Source: Hominenteromicrobium sp900549945
GTDB lineage: Bacteria > Bacillota > Clostridia > Oscillospirales > Acutalibacteraceae
Direction of reading: 5' to 3'
DNA: 64,000 bases
Assembly (NCBI GenBank): GCA_902472305.1
Contig: CABRNK010000009.1
Coordinates: 21,791 to 85,790 of the forward strand
The notes under the pieces were generated by a model. That model worked only from the letters and a program-made list of their open reading frames with translations. It searched no databases and was not told where the DNA came from. The position numbers and the translations under genes are program-made. The first letter of the stretch is position 1. Each line of letters starts with the position of its first letter. Positions 52,761-59,941 of the stretch are shown in pieces.

Positions 52761-52783
52761 AACTAAGCTGTTAAAAAACAGAT

Positions 52784-52860
52784 GCGCTTGTAGCTCAGCT
52801 GGATAGAGTGACTGGCTACGAACCAGTAGGTCAGGGGTTCGAGTCCCTTCAAGCGCGCCA
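52784..52860 (+). tRNA. tRNA-Arg (anticodon ACG), integration target
   Basis: A 77-base gene including encoded CCA. The acceptor stem GCGCTTG pairs with CAAGCGC. The anticodon stem ACTGG/CCAGT encloses loop CTACGAA with anticodon ACG (read as ICG). The T-loop is TTCGAGT. The D-stem has one G-U pair. The last 49 bases (52812-52860) are repeated at 61228-61276, marking insertion of an element at the 3' end. The gene itself stays intact because the element carries the matching 3' part. Confidence 0.97.
52812..52860 (+). repeat. attL, 49-bp direct repeat within tRNA-Arg
   Basis: This covers the anticodon loop side to the CCA end of the tRNA. It is identical over 49 bases to 61228-61276; the flanks differ directly outside (CAG versus AGT after CCA). 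Confidence 0.95.
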
Positions 52861-52865
52861 CAGAA

Positions 52866-52907
52866 AACCCGCAGAAACATTGAGTTTTTGCGGGTTCTTT
52901 CTTTTTC
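52866..52907 (+). terminator. Element-borne terminator after tRNA-Arg
   Basis: AACCCGCA (52866-52873) pairs with TGCGGGTT (52889-52896), followed by CTTTCTTTTT. It lies inside the element, just past the tRNA, and replaces the host terminator now displaced to 61281. Confidence 0.75.
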
Positions 52908-52931
52908 TGTCTGCCTTTTATCTGTGTTCCG

Positions 52932-52954
52932 TAACACATAAAATAACACACTTT
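52932..52954 (+). repeat. Candidate integrase arm sites, left
   Basis: Two direct copies with 12-bp period: TAACACATAAA (52932) and TAACACACTTT (52944). The second is identical to two copies near the right end (61094, 61106). Confidence 0.5.
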
Positions 52955-54172
52955 TCATTTTGCGCCGGTTTTTCCGGCGCTTTTTTCTTTTATGAGCGCA
53001 TCGACCAGCGCGAGAATTTCGGCGGCGGTTTCTTCGTCCACGGCGCTGCGCAGCTTGTCCTTGAGCCGCTGCATCGTATCGCCGCTTTCCTCCGCTTTCT
53101 CCGGCGCGGTCAGGCGGTCGAAGATCTCCGTCACCTTGCGGGCTGTGGCTGTGTCCTCACCGCTCAGCTCGTGGCCATAGGTGCCGAACGTGTCCATATT
53201 CCGGGAATGGCCCACAAGCGGCTTGATCTCCCCCTCCGGCAGCGCCTTGGCGATGCTCACGAAAGTATGTCGCAGCTCATAAAGGCTTACCGGCGTGATG
53301 CCGTTGTGCGTGCAATAGGCTTTCCAGTGAGTGTAATAGACGGAATGTGACGGAAGCGGGAAAACATATTCGCCGGGGTTCCCCTGCTCCCTCTGCTTTT
53401 GCAGGGCTTCGGCGGCCTGATCGGAAAGCACGAAGCTGCGCACCGCGTTTTCGTTCTTACCGTGCGTTTCCTCGCCGTGAATGTTGATCGCCCAGCGGAC
53501 GTGCACCACATTGCCGGCTATGTCCTCCCATTTCAGCCCGCGCAGCTCGCCCGGGCGCAGGCCGGTCAGGACCGCGAACCGGTAGCAATAAATATAGGGG
53601 TCCTCCATCGGCTTCCCGTTGAACGTCGTTTCCGTGGAGGAAAACAGCGTCGCCAGCTCTGCCGGCTGCAACACGCGCTTGCCTTTGTTCCGGGCGCTCG
53701 CCGATATTTCCACATCGTCCGGCCGGTAATCGGTGTATCTGTTCTTCCGGCACCATTTTAGGAATTTGGAGAGGATCCCCTTGCAGTTCTGCACGGACTT
53801 GCGGGAAAGCTCCTTGGAAACCATGAGATCGAGGAGCTTCTGCACATCGTTGTCGCAGATGTTCGCGATCTTCACACGCCCGAGGTGCGGCGCGATCCAC
53901 ACGCGCCTGTAATAGTCGATCTGCTTCGCCGCCGAGGAACCCGCAAGCAGCTTGTTTGCTTCCGCGAATTCGTTGAACAGCTTTTCGACGTTGGAAGCGG
54001 CGCCGATGATGTCGCTGTCCAGCCAGGCATCCGCCTTTGCGTTCGCTTCGCGCTGCCCGCTCCGGCCGGGCGTGGAGCTGTAGAAGCTGCGGCGCAGGCC
54101 GTCCTTCTGCACGTTGATCTGCCAGCGCTTGTATTTGTCGCTCCATGCCGCGGTGTTCGTCCGCTTTCCCAC
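52955..54172 (-). CDS. int: Tyrosine recombinase / phage integrase
   Basis: The 405-residue integrase has an N-terminal arm-binding region, a SAM-like core-binding domain and a C-terminal catalytic domain. Catalytic residues are Arg206 (TGLRPGELRGL), Arg301 in LYELRHTF (Tyr298 in place of the usual first His, common in Firmicutes integrases), His322 (VGHS) and the nucleophile Tyr332 (FGTYGH). It recombines attP with the tRNA-Arg attB. It starts at GTG 54172 after AGAGGTG and reads toward attL, the usual arrangement. Its terminal 60 residues are a Lys/Glu-rich helical extension. Confidence 0.96.
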   Translation of the reverse strand: MGKRTNTAAWSDKYKRWQINVQKDGLRRSFYSSTPGRSGQREANAKADAWLDSDIIGAASNVEKLFNEFAEANKLLAGSSAAKQIDYYRRVWIAPHLGRVKIANICDNDVQKLLDLMVSKELSRKSVQNCKGILSKFLKWCRKNRYTDYRPDDVEISASARNKGKRVLQPAELATLFSSTETTFNGKPMEDPYIYCYRFAVLTGLRPGELRGLKWEDIAGNVVHVRWAINIHGEETHGKNENAVRSFVLSDQAAEALQKQREQGNPGEYVFPLPSHSVYYTHWKAYCTHNGITPVSLYELRHTFVSIAKALPEGEIKPLVGHSRNMDTFGTYGHELSGEDTATARKVTEIFDRLTAPEKAEESGDTMQRLKDKLRSAVDEETAAEILALVDALIKEKSAGKTGAK

Positions 54173-54271
54173 CAGAATACACCTCTTTTCCGATTCCTCT
54201 GCGCCCTGCGCGGGATTCTTGATATGGCCGCTCTATTTTTATTCGCGTGAACCTCCCCAAAAATTTAAGGT

Positions 54272-54721
54272 CTACTTCTTTCCATATCCCCACACATCGG
54301 AAAATGACGTTCGCTTATACTCTTCCGTACTTGCCATTTCCCGCACGCGTTTTACAGCTTCCCGCTGCCCTGCAATGTTCAAGGCATCCATGGCTTTATC
54401 CATATCGGCCTTGTTCTGCGCTTCCACATCTTCGACTTTTTGCATATTGCTCAGCGCGCCTTTTGGTAATCCAAGTCGCTTTTCTCTTTCCTCTGTGGTT
54501 TCGTCTGGATCAACTGCACGGGCAGGTTTTATATCAAGCAAGTAGTCTACCGTTACCCCTAGAGCCGAGGCAATTGCCCGAAGCTGATCGACACGTGGCT
54601 GACGTTTTCCAGATTCATACTGCCTAATTGAGATAACTGCCACTCCGCTGAGTTCCGCAAGCTGGGACTGAGTAAGCCCGGACGCACTGCGTATTTCTTT
54701 TATTCTCGATCCTATGTCCAT
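54272..54721 (-). CDS. CI-like repressor (XRE family)
   Basis: The 149-residue protein has an N-terminal XRE helix-turn-helix (IKEIRSASGLTQSQLAELSGVAVISIRQYESGKRQP, with ALGVTVDYLL after it) and a C-terminal helical region. It has no visible peptidase domain, so induction would need an antirepressor rather than RecA self-cleavage. It is divergent from the Cro-like gene, and three operator copies lie between them. ATG 54721 follows AGAGGTGAGAGT. Confidence 0.9.
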   Translation of the reverse strand: MDIGSRIKEIRSASGLTQSQLAELSGVAVISIRQYESGKRQPRVDQLRAIASALGVTVDYLLDIKPARAVDPDETTEEREKRLGLPKGALSNMQKVEDVEAQNKADMDKAMDALNIAGQREAVKRVREMASTEEYKRTSFSDVWGYGKK

Positions 54722-54740
54722 ACTCTCACCTCTAAATTGG

Positions 54741-54769
54741 ATTTTAACACAAAGCTGTAAAATATTCAA
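54741..54769 (-). promoter_or_regulatory. Promoter of the repressor gene
   Basis: On the minus strand TTGAAT (plus 54764-54769) lies 17 bases from TAAAAT (plus 54741-54746). The -35 lies within operator O1. Confidence 0.7.
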
Positions 54770-54830
54770 GTGAATACAAAAACGCCCTTGACAAATTCAA
54801 ATGAATCTCATATAATAGATTCAAACGAAT
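54764..54830. promoter_or_regulatory. Three 12-bp operators of the CI/Cro switch
   Basis: O1 ATTCAAGTGAAT (54764-54775) and O2 ATTCAAATGAAT (54795-54806) are perfect ATTCA-N2-TGAAT palindromes. O3 ATTCAAACGAAT (54819-54830) has one mismatch. O1 covers the repressor -35, O2 lies between -35 and -10 of the rightward promoter, and O3 lies at its start site. Centres are 31 and 24 bases apart. Confidence 0.85.
54788..54816 (+). promoter_or_regulatory. Early rightward promoter of the element
   Basis: Perfect TTGACA (54788-54793) and perfect TATAAT (54811-54816), 17 bases apart. It should be very strong when not repressed, and would drive the rightward gene run. Confidence 0.92.
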
Positions 54831-54850
54831 ACCGAGAGAGGTGAATCAAA

Positions 54851-55057
54851 GTGCAAATTGATCGTGTAAAACTGATTGCCGAAATGGCACGGCAACGCAT
54901 GACCGTGAAGCGGCTTGCGGAGTTATCCGGCGCTTCACGTCCAACTATTACGAAAGTCCGCTCCGGGAAATTCTGTTCCGACCTTGTTGGGAAAGCGATA
55001 GCCCGCGCACTGGGTGTAGACGTTGCCGAGATCATCGAGACCGAAAAGGAGGACTAA
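54851..55057 (+). CDS. Cro-like helix-turn-helix protein
   Basis: The 68-residue protein is one XRE-type domain: LIAEMARQRMTVKRLAELSGASRPTITKVRSGKF, then AIARALGVDVAEII. It sits in the Cro position, right after the early promoter, and likely competes for the same operators. The start is GTG 54851, after GAGAGAGGTGAATCAAA. The next gene begins three bases after its stop. Confidence 0.85.
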   Translation: MQIDRVKLIAEMARQRMTVKRLAELSGASRPTITKVRSGKFCSDLVGKAIARALGVDVAEIIETEKED

Positions 55058-55060
55058 ACC

Positions 55061-55723
55061 ATGACCCACACTCCAACGCCGCTTCCGTGCCTGGTGTTTC
55101 TGGAAGCGGGAGACGATGAACCGTTCACCACGGATGAGATCATTGCGAGCTGCGCGCAGGTGCGCCGCTCGACGGTCACAAGGCTCATCCGCAACCATCA
55201 AAAAGACCTTAAAGCATTCGGAAAGGTCGGATTTGAAATCCGAGCTTTAGAAGAATCCGCAACAGGCCAAAAGGAAAAGCTCTACCACCTGAACGAGCAG
55301 CAGGCCACCCTTTTGATTACATACCTGCGCAACACAGAGCCGGTCAAGGCCTTCAAGAGAGCCCTCGTCCGCGAATTCTACGCCATGCGCGCCGAGATTG
55401 CTCGATTCAAAGCGCTGCGCACCGAGGGCAAGCCCCAGCGGCGCAGCCTGACCGACATGATCCGGGACAACCCAAACCACAGCAAGTGGGACTACAAGCT
55501 GTATACCGATCTTGCATACAAGGCGGCGTTCGGCAAGACAGCGGCGCAGATCAAGAAGGACCGCGCGCCCGGCAGCGACCGGCGGACCCTCGATCTTCTG
55601 ACCGCGGACGAGCTTGAAGCCTACCAGAAGCAGGAAGCGGCGATCGCCGGGCTGTACGCCGTGGGCATCGACTACGAGACGATGAAAGCCGTATTCCTGC
55701 GGAAAGGAAGTGCTGCGGAATGA
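55061..55723 (+). CDS. Rha-like phage regulatory protein
   Basis: The 220-residue protein resembles the Rha/pRha family: a winged-helix-like start (FTTDEIIASCAQVRRSTVTRLIRNHQ), the strand YHLNEQQATLLITYLRNTEPV and FKRALVREFYAMR. A C-terminal part of about 110 residues is rich in charged helices (SLTDMIRDNPNHSKWDYKLYTDL). Rha proteins modulate phage or satellite development. AAAAGGAGG lies before the ATG. It overlaps the next gene by four bases. Confidence 0.75.
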   Translation: MTHTPTPLPCLVFLEAGDDEPFTTDEIIASCAQVRRSTVTRLIRNHQKDLKAFGKVGFEIRALEESATGQKEKLYHLNEQQATLLITYLRNTEPVKAFKRALVREFYAMRAEIARFKALRTEGKPQRRSLTDMIRDNPNHSKWDYKLYTDLAYKAAFGKTAAQIKKDRAPGSDRRTLDLLTADELEAYQKQEAAIAGLYAVGIDYETMKAVFLRKGSAAE

Positions 55724-56001
55724 TCTGGTTGAACGAAAGGCTTGCCATCACTGCGGACAAGTATCAATACATCATCGGAACGCCGAGAGAAAGGCCGAGA
55801 AGCCGTGGAGAAGGCACGGAAACCGTAATGCTTGACCCAGCATATTGCCGGACCCTCGCGCAGGCTCTCCGCGTTGCTGTATCGCGTGAGATGAAACGCG
55901 GCGTAGAAAGCGGCGAGCTTCAAACGCTGCAAGCATTCGCCCGGCACCTCGAAAAGGTCACAGCCGATTTTGAAGCGAAGATCGCGGCGCTCAACATGTA
56001 A
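55720..56001 (+). CDS. Hypothetical element protein
   Basis: The 93-residue protein is unrecognised, basic in the first half and helical in the second (LQTLQAFARHLEKVTADFEAKIAAL). It begins in the stop of the Rha-like gene (ATGA overlap), so it is translationally coupled to it. Confidence 0.6.
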   Translation: MIWLNERLAITADKYQYIIGTPRERPRSRGEGTETVMLDPAYCRTLAQALRVAVSREMKRGVESGELQTLQAFARHLEKVTADFEAKIAALNM

Positions 56002-56119
56002 CACGTGGCAAACGCTGCGCAGCGCTGGAGAAGGCCCCTTTTCGCGGCGGGCAAGGTAGTTTTACCCCTCGACCCAGCAAGGGCTGAAATCGCACGAAAA
56101 CAGAAAGGACGGAATAACA

Positions 56120-56353
56120 ATGGCAGCAAGAAGATGGTCGAAGCTCAAAGGCCGCATGTTTGAATGCGGTGTTACGCAGGCCGAGCTGATGGAAATAACC
56201 GGCCGCGGACAGACGTACATCTCCGCGCGCATCAATGGCTTTATGCCGTGGAGCGGCGAGGACATACAGAAGATAGGCAATCTGCTCGAGATTCCCCGCA
56301 CGGATTGGGTGGAATATTTCATCGATGGGCAGGCGCCCGGGAGGGCCGTATGA
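56120..56353 (+). CDS. Small XRE-type helix-turn-helix protein
   Basis: The 77-residue protein has a helix-turn-helix (MFECGVTQAELMEITGRGQTYISARINGFMPW) and a tail LLEIPRTDWVEYFI. It is a third DNA-binding protein of the element besides the CI- and Cro-like ones. The ATG follows AAAGGACGGAATAACA. Its stop overlaps the next gene (ATGA). Confidence 0.7.
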   Translation: MAARRWSKLKGRMFECGVTQAELMEITGRGQTYISARINGFMPWSGEDIQKIGNLLEIPRTDWVEYFIDGQAPGRAV

Positions 56354-56595
56354 TTTACATACTGGCTGGCATCACCGGCATGTGCGGGCTGATTGGCCTT
56401 TGCGGGCTTCTGGAAAAGCTGTGGGACATGCTCGACCCTCCCGCGGAAGCGGCGCACAGATCGCCAGAAATCGCCAACATAAAAAAGCCGCTTCGATGCG
56501 GGAACACCGAAGCGGCAGGGTGGAACAGATTTAGGAAGCCTGTTTCCACCTCCACTATACCAGAAAGCGGAGGAAAATGCAATGCAGATATTTAA
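56350..56595 (+). CDS. Small membrane protein of the element
   Basis: The 81-residue protein begins with one clear membrane helix (MIYILAGITGMCGLIGLCGLL), then a polar tail. It overlaps the preceding HTH gene by four bases and the next gene by 14. Its 3' half contains a hairpin that works as an intrinsic terminator on the opposite strand (56481-56516), so the encoded tail may be under RNA rather than protein constraint. Function unknown. Confidence 0.5.
   Translation: MIYILAGITGMCGLIGLCGLLEKLWDMLDPPAEAAHRSPEIANIKKPLRCGNTEAAGWNRFRKPVSTSTIPESGGKCNADI
56481..56516 (-). terminator. Leftward terminator inside a rightward gene
   Basis: GCCGCTTCG (56487-56495) pairs perfectly with CGAAGCGGC (56508-56516). 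On the minus strand it is followed by TTTTTT (plus 56481-56486), and on the plus strand by no T-run. It would stop antisense transcription entering from the right. Confidence 0.65.
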
Positions 56596-56995
56596 AGACT
56601 TGTCAACCGCCATCCAGATCACAAAGGAAATCCGCCGCGCGCGACGCAGCGGAACCGATGAAGTCCGGGTGCGAACCGTTCGAAGAATGCAAATCACAGA
56701 TTGGGGATACTGGCCTTGGACGCTCGAGGGGAACAACCTTGATGCGCGCGATGATTCCTATCGAAAAATGAAAGCTGTATTTCTTACTTTCGACGAGGAC
56801 GTCCAGCGCGCCATTGCTTCTCCCCCAGAAGACGGCAAATGGATCGACCGGCTGGCACTCTGGCGGAAGCAGCTTAAGACCACCCTGCCACACAAGGACG
56901 CGTGCTTTCTGGCACAGATTCTTGCACGTGAGTATGCCAGCACAAAGCGCCGCCGCTTAATGGCAACAAAACAGAAAGGCGGTGAGCAGGGATGA
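56582..56995 (+). CDS. Hypothetical element protein
   Basis: The 137-residue protein is unrecognised. It has a basic start (TKEIRRARRSGTDEVRVRTVRRMQI), a W-rich stretch (WGYWPWTLEGNN) and a C-terminus that is again basic. GGAGGAAAATGCA precedes the ATG. It overlaps the following gene by four bases. Confidence 0.6.
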   Translation: MQIFKDLSTAIQITKEIRRARRSGTDEVRVRTVRRMQITDWGYWPWTLEGNNLDARDDSYRKMKAVFLTFDEDVQRAIASPPEDGKWIDRLALWRKQLKTTLPHKDACFLAQILAREYASTKRRRLMATKQKGGEQG

Positions 56996-57183
56996 ACGCT
57001 GTTTCGCATATCAGCCGGGAGGATGTCCTTGCGGAAGCAAAGCAATACTACGAAAGCATGGGCAAAGAATTTGACGCCAAATCGCGCGAAATCGTGCTGG
57101 CAATTCACGAGGCAACGGAAAGCGCGTACCGTCGAGGATATACGGACGGTATAAAGGCAGTACAAACCAACAACAAAAGCTAG
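56992..57183 (+). CDS. Small hypothetical element protein
   Basis: The 63-residue protein is helical and charged (EDVLAEAKQYYESMGKEFDAKSREIVLAIHEATESAYRRGYTDG). It has no recognised domain. It begins in the stop of the gene before it and follows AAAGGCGGTGAGCAGGG. Confidence 0.55.
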   Translation: MNAVSHISREDVLAEAKQYYESMGKEFDAKSREIVLAIHEATESAYRRGYTDGIKAVQTNNKS

Positions 57184-57236
57184 GAAATCCTGCGGCGCGG
57201 AAAACGCTGCTTTCCATTAACGCAAAAGGAGCAAGA

Positions 57237-58118
57237 ATGAGCAAAGAAAAAAGATACTGGTGGCTGAGACTGCCGGAAGATTTCTTTCAGTCCAAAGAAA
57301 TCAAGTATTTGAAGCAAAAGCCAAACGGCTACAAGCTGGTGTGCATTTATCTGGGGATGATGCTCGCCAGCCTCCGAAGCGGCGGCACTCTCACTTTCGA
57401 AGGCATGGGGGATTCGCCGGAGGAAGAAATTGCCGTTATGCTGAATGAAGATGTTGAAAGCGTCTCTACCGTAACTGGATTCTTGAAGCAATACGGCTTG
57501 ATGATCGAGAAAACAAGCGATCAATACTTCATCCCCTTTGTCGGCGAGAATTTGGGTTCAGAGGGTGCGAGCGCCTATCGAATGCGGGAGCTTCGAAGTC
57601 GCTCCGGTGAACATTATGACACGCCAACTACGAGCGAAAATAAACCATGTGACGAAAAAGCGTCACAAGATAGCGAGTGTACGCGCCAATCATGTGACGA
57701 AAAGCCGTCACAAAGTGACGCGGAGGCGTTACAATGTGACGAAAATAGCGTCACTTCGTTACGGAGAGACAGACCTAGATATAGACCTAGAGATAGAGAA
57801 GATATAGACCTAGACAAGACAGGGCAAAACGGCAGTCCGTCAGGCTGTATTATTCCTTCTTTTGATGAGGTCAAAGAATACTGCAAGGGGAAAAACATCA
57901 ATCCCGAAAAATTCTACGATTTCAATCAGCGCCGGGATTGGATGATCGACGGAAAGCCTATTCGCAACTGGAAAAAGATTGCCGACAGTTGGGAACAGAA
58001 CGAGCACAAGCCGAAACACACGCCCTCGTATGGCGATCTGCAACAGTACAGCGACGACGATCAGCCGTGGATGAAATCCGTAGATCAGTACGAAAAATAC
58101 GGCGGGGATTATGTATAG
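57237..58118 (+). CDS. Phage-type replication initiator (replisome organiser-like) with internal origin
   Basis: The 293-residue protein starts with a winged-helix-like region (RYWWLRLPEDFFQSKEIKYLKQKPNGYKLVCIYLGMMLAS) typical of phage replisome-organiser N-terminal domains, which bind the origin and recruit the helicase. Residues 138-173 are low-complexity heptads (CDEKxSQ) encoded by DNA iterons, followed by an Arg/Asp-rich stretch. The C-terminus (FDEVKEYCKGKNINPEKFYDFNQRRDWMIDGKPIRNWKKIADSW) matches the end of many phage replication proteins. AAAGGAGC precedes the ATG. It gives the element autonomous replication potential. Confidence 0.8.
   Translation: MSKEKRYWWLRLPEDFFQSKEIKYLKQKPNGYKLVCIYLGMMLASLRSGGTLTFEGMGDSPEEEIAVMLNEDVESVSTVTGFLKQYGLMIEKTSDQYFIPFVGENLGSEGASAYRMRELRSRSGEHYDTPTTSENKPCDEKASQDSECTRQSCDEKPSQSDAEALQCDENSVTSLRRDRPRYRPRDREDIDLDKTGQNGSPSGCIIPSFDEVKEYCKGKNINPEKFYDFNQRRDWMIDGKPIRNWKKIADSWEQNEHKPKHTPSYGDLQQYSDDDQPWMKSVDQYEKYGGDYV
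57648..57756 (+). repeat. Iterons of the probable replication origin
   Basis: Four copies of a 21-22 bp unit of the form TGTGACG-N7-CGTCACAA begin at 57648, 57693, 57714 and 57735. The last three are back to back. Each carries its own inverted repeat GTGACG...CGTCAC (one copy has CGTTAC). Being 7 codons long, they encode heptads. A 24-base degenerate spacer separates the first two. Confidence 0.85.
57771..57814 (+). repeat. AGACCTAGA repeats next to the iterons
   Basis: Three copies of AGACCTAGA (57771, 57783, 57806) lie in an A+T-rich stretch directly after the iterons. It is a candidate DNA-unwinding region or second protein-binding array. Confidence 0.65.
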
Positions 58119-58133
58119 GGGGAGGTCAAACAG

Positions 58134-58379
58134 ATGACCATGAGCGAAGAAGCAAAGGCACTGCGCCGTGCATACCAGCGCGAATACAGGCGCACACACC
58201 CGGAACAAGCCGAAAAGCAGCGGGAATATACCCGGCAATGGAAGCGGCGAAACCGCGAGAAATGCCGCGAATACCAGCGGCGCTATTGGGAAAGGAAAGC
58301 GGCGCAGGAAAATTTATCCCCCGGGGGGCTGCTCAGAAAAAAGCTGAATACCTCCGGCACCGACTGCCCCCCTTCTTGA
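58134..58379 (+). CDS. Small basic phage-type protein
   Basis: The 81-residue protein is very rich in Arg, Lys, Glu and Tyr (ALRRAYQREYRRTHPEQAEKQREY), a composition seen in many small phage and element proteins that follow replication genes. It is probably DNA- or RNA-associated. GGGGGAGG lies before the ATG. No function can be assigned. Confidence 0.6.
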   Translation: MTMSEEAKALRRAYQREYRRTHPEQAEKQREYTRQWKRRNREKCREYQRRYWERKAAQENLSPGGLLRKKLNTSGTDCPPS

Positions 58380-58418
58380 GCGATAAATTCCCAAAATGAA
58401 ACGAGGAGAACCGCGCCC

Positions 58419-58832
58419 ATGACCCCTAAAGAAGCCGAACGGCTTTTGAACAGCTTTTACGATATGCCGGAGCAGATTGCACAGCTGCGCGACGAAATCG
58501 CCACACTTTACGCCGATAGGAACGCCGCTTCCGTGCCTGCCCTGTCTGAGTATTACCGCGAGGAAATCGAGGCCAAGCAGGCGCAGCTTGAGCATATACA
58601 GCGAACATATCACACCTTGCAGCCGGTTCTTGCAAAGCTGTCCCGTTTGGATTACCGTCTTGCCGAGCTTGCCTATTTAGGCCCCAAGGATACACGGGAG
58701 CGGGAGAGCTGGCTGCGCCGCCCGACATGGTACACAATCGCTGCGGAAATGGATATGAGCGAAACGCAAGCACGGGTCCGCGCTTCCAGAATATTGAAAA
58801 AGATCACAGAAATTCCGATGCCCGAAAAATAA
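58419..58832 (+). CDS. ArpU/RinA-like late transcription regulator
   Basis: The 137-residue protein is helical (EYYREEIEAKQAQLEHIQRTYHTLQPVLAKL). Its C-terminal sigma-region-4-like helix-turn-helix (WYTIAAEMDMSETQARVRASRILKKI) is as in ArpU/RinA phage late-gene activators. It is usually the last early gene and switches on packaging genes, which are missing here; it may act on the helper phage or on the cargo genes downstream. The 192-base gap after it is A-rich with no gene. Confidence 0.65.
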   Translation: MTPKEAERLLNSFYDMPEQIAQLRDEIATLYADRNAASVPALSEYYREEIEAKQAQLEHIQRTYHTLQPVLAKLSRLDYRLAELAYLGPKDTRERESWLRRPTWYTIAAEMDMSETQARVRASRILKKITEIPMPEK

Positions 58833-59024
58833 ATTCTGGACACGGCAATGCGCGCATATCCGCAAGCCGGTGATCCGCAGATTTCGAAAGTCCTAAAAAA
58901 GCAAGCGAAACGAAACAAAAAGCAATACAAAAAAAGCGCAGGTTTCGCCCAAAAAGCGCAACCAATAAAAAAACTTGAGCGGATTTAAATATCCACATCC
59001 GAGCAAATTCACAAAGGAGAAAAA

Positions 59025-59642
59025 ATGAACACGGCAGAATTGCCCTTCAAGAATTTAGGATCGTATGACCCGGCAAATTGTTCCGGACCGTATAACATTC
59101 CGGAGCTTTCACCCGCACTTCCAATTCTACCAGAAATTAAATTTTGGAGTTTTTCCGAGAAAAAAAGCACAAAAAGTCCAAATCATTCCGGATTACATTT
59201 TTTCTTGGATGATTACAGATTCAACGTTGTGTGGACATATCCGGACCGATATATTCACATGCTGAGAAATTTCGCAGCCGTTTGTGCTCCGGATTTCTCA
59301 ATCTACACGAATATGCCCACGGCTCTGCAGATTTATAATCACTACCGGAAGCATTGGGTGGGCGCATATTGGCAAAGCCTTGGCATCAACGTAGTTCCCA
59401 CGATTTCGTGGGCAGGACCGGAAAGTTTTCAATGGTGTTTCGATGGTGAGCCGCATGGCTCTGCCGTAGCGATAAGCACCATCGGAACACAAAAAAGACG
59501 AGAAAGCAAGGCTTTGTTCCTTGCAGGGTACAGAGAAATGAAAAAAAAGGTTGAATCCAGCTCAAATTCTTTGCTATGGCCATATCCCTGCAGAATTGAA
59601 GTGCGAAGTTGTCCCGATGGGATGCTTTTACGACAAATTTGA
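59025..59642 (+). CDS. DUF4417 protein
   Basis: The 205-residue protein matches the DUF4417 pattern: HFFLDDYRFNVVWTYPDRYIHMLRNFAAVCAPDFSIYTNMPTALQIYNHYRKHWVGAYWQ, then VVPTISWAGPESFQWCFDGEPHGSAVAISTIG. DUF4417 proteins occur in phages and mobile elements of Firmicutes and have no assigned activity; the conserved Asp/Trp/His pattern suggests an enzyme. It is more A+T-rich than the genes before it. ATG follows AAAGGAG. Confidence 0.8.
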   Translation: MNTAELPFKNLGSYDPANCSGPYNIPELSPALPILPEIKFWSFSEKKSTKSPNHSGLHFFLDDYRFNVVWTYPDRYIHMLRNFAAVCAPDFSIYTNMPTALQIYNHYRKHWVGAYWQSLGINVVPTISWAGPESFQWCFDGEPHGSAVAISTIGTQKRRESKALFLAGYREMKKKVESSSNSLLWPYPCRIEVRSCPDGMLLRQI

Positions 59643-59660
59643 GAAAGGAGGCGGTCAATA

Positions 59661-59927
59661 ATGGGCGGACGAGGATCCAGCGGAAAAAATGGCAGTGGAA
59701 ATAAAGGTCGCAGCGGAAGCGGCGAACCGTTTTCTGTTCCAAAGATAACCAAAAACATTGCAAAAGGCCTATCCCGAGAGGATCTCGAAACATTTGCTAC
59801 CGCAATTTTTGCGAATAGTGCTATGAAGTCCGGAATGTCAAGAGAGGAAGGCATCCGGCGAGCAAAGTCTTTGATGTCCGGTAATACAACCGCGCAGCTC
59901 AGAAATTATGTAATAAAAAACAGCTAA
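59661..59927 (+). CDS. Small protein with MGGRGSSG start
   Basis: The 88-residue protein begins MGGRGSSGKNGSGNKGRSGSG, a flexible Gly/Ser/Lys N-terminus also seen at the start of several phage head-region and toxin-like proteins. The rest is a helical domain (SREDLETFATAIFANSAMKSGMSREEGIRRAKSLMSG). The ATG follows GAAAGGAGG. It is packed between the DUF4417 gene and a coiled-coil gene, likely in one transcript. Function unknown. Confidence 0.6.
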   Translation: MGGRGSSGKNGSGNKGRSGSGEPFSVPKITKNIAKGLSREDLETFATAIFANSAMKSGMSREEGIRRAKSLMSGNTTAQLRNYVIKNS

Positions 59928-59941
59928 AGGAGGAACCCCAA

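Noticed and set aside
57648..57814. CRISPR array
   Set aside because: The units are contiguous, in-frame, self-complementary iterons within a replication gene, without spacers or cas genes.
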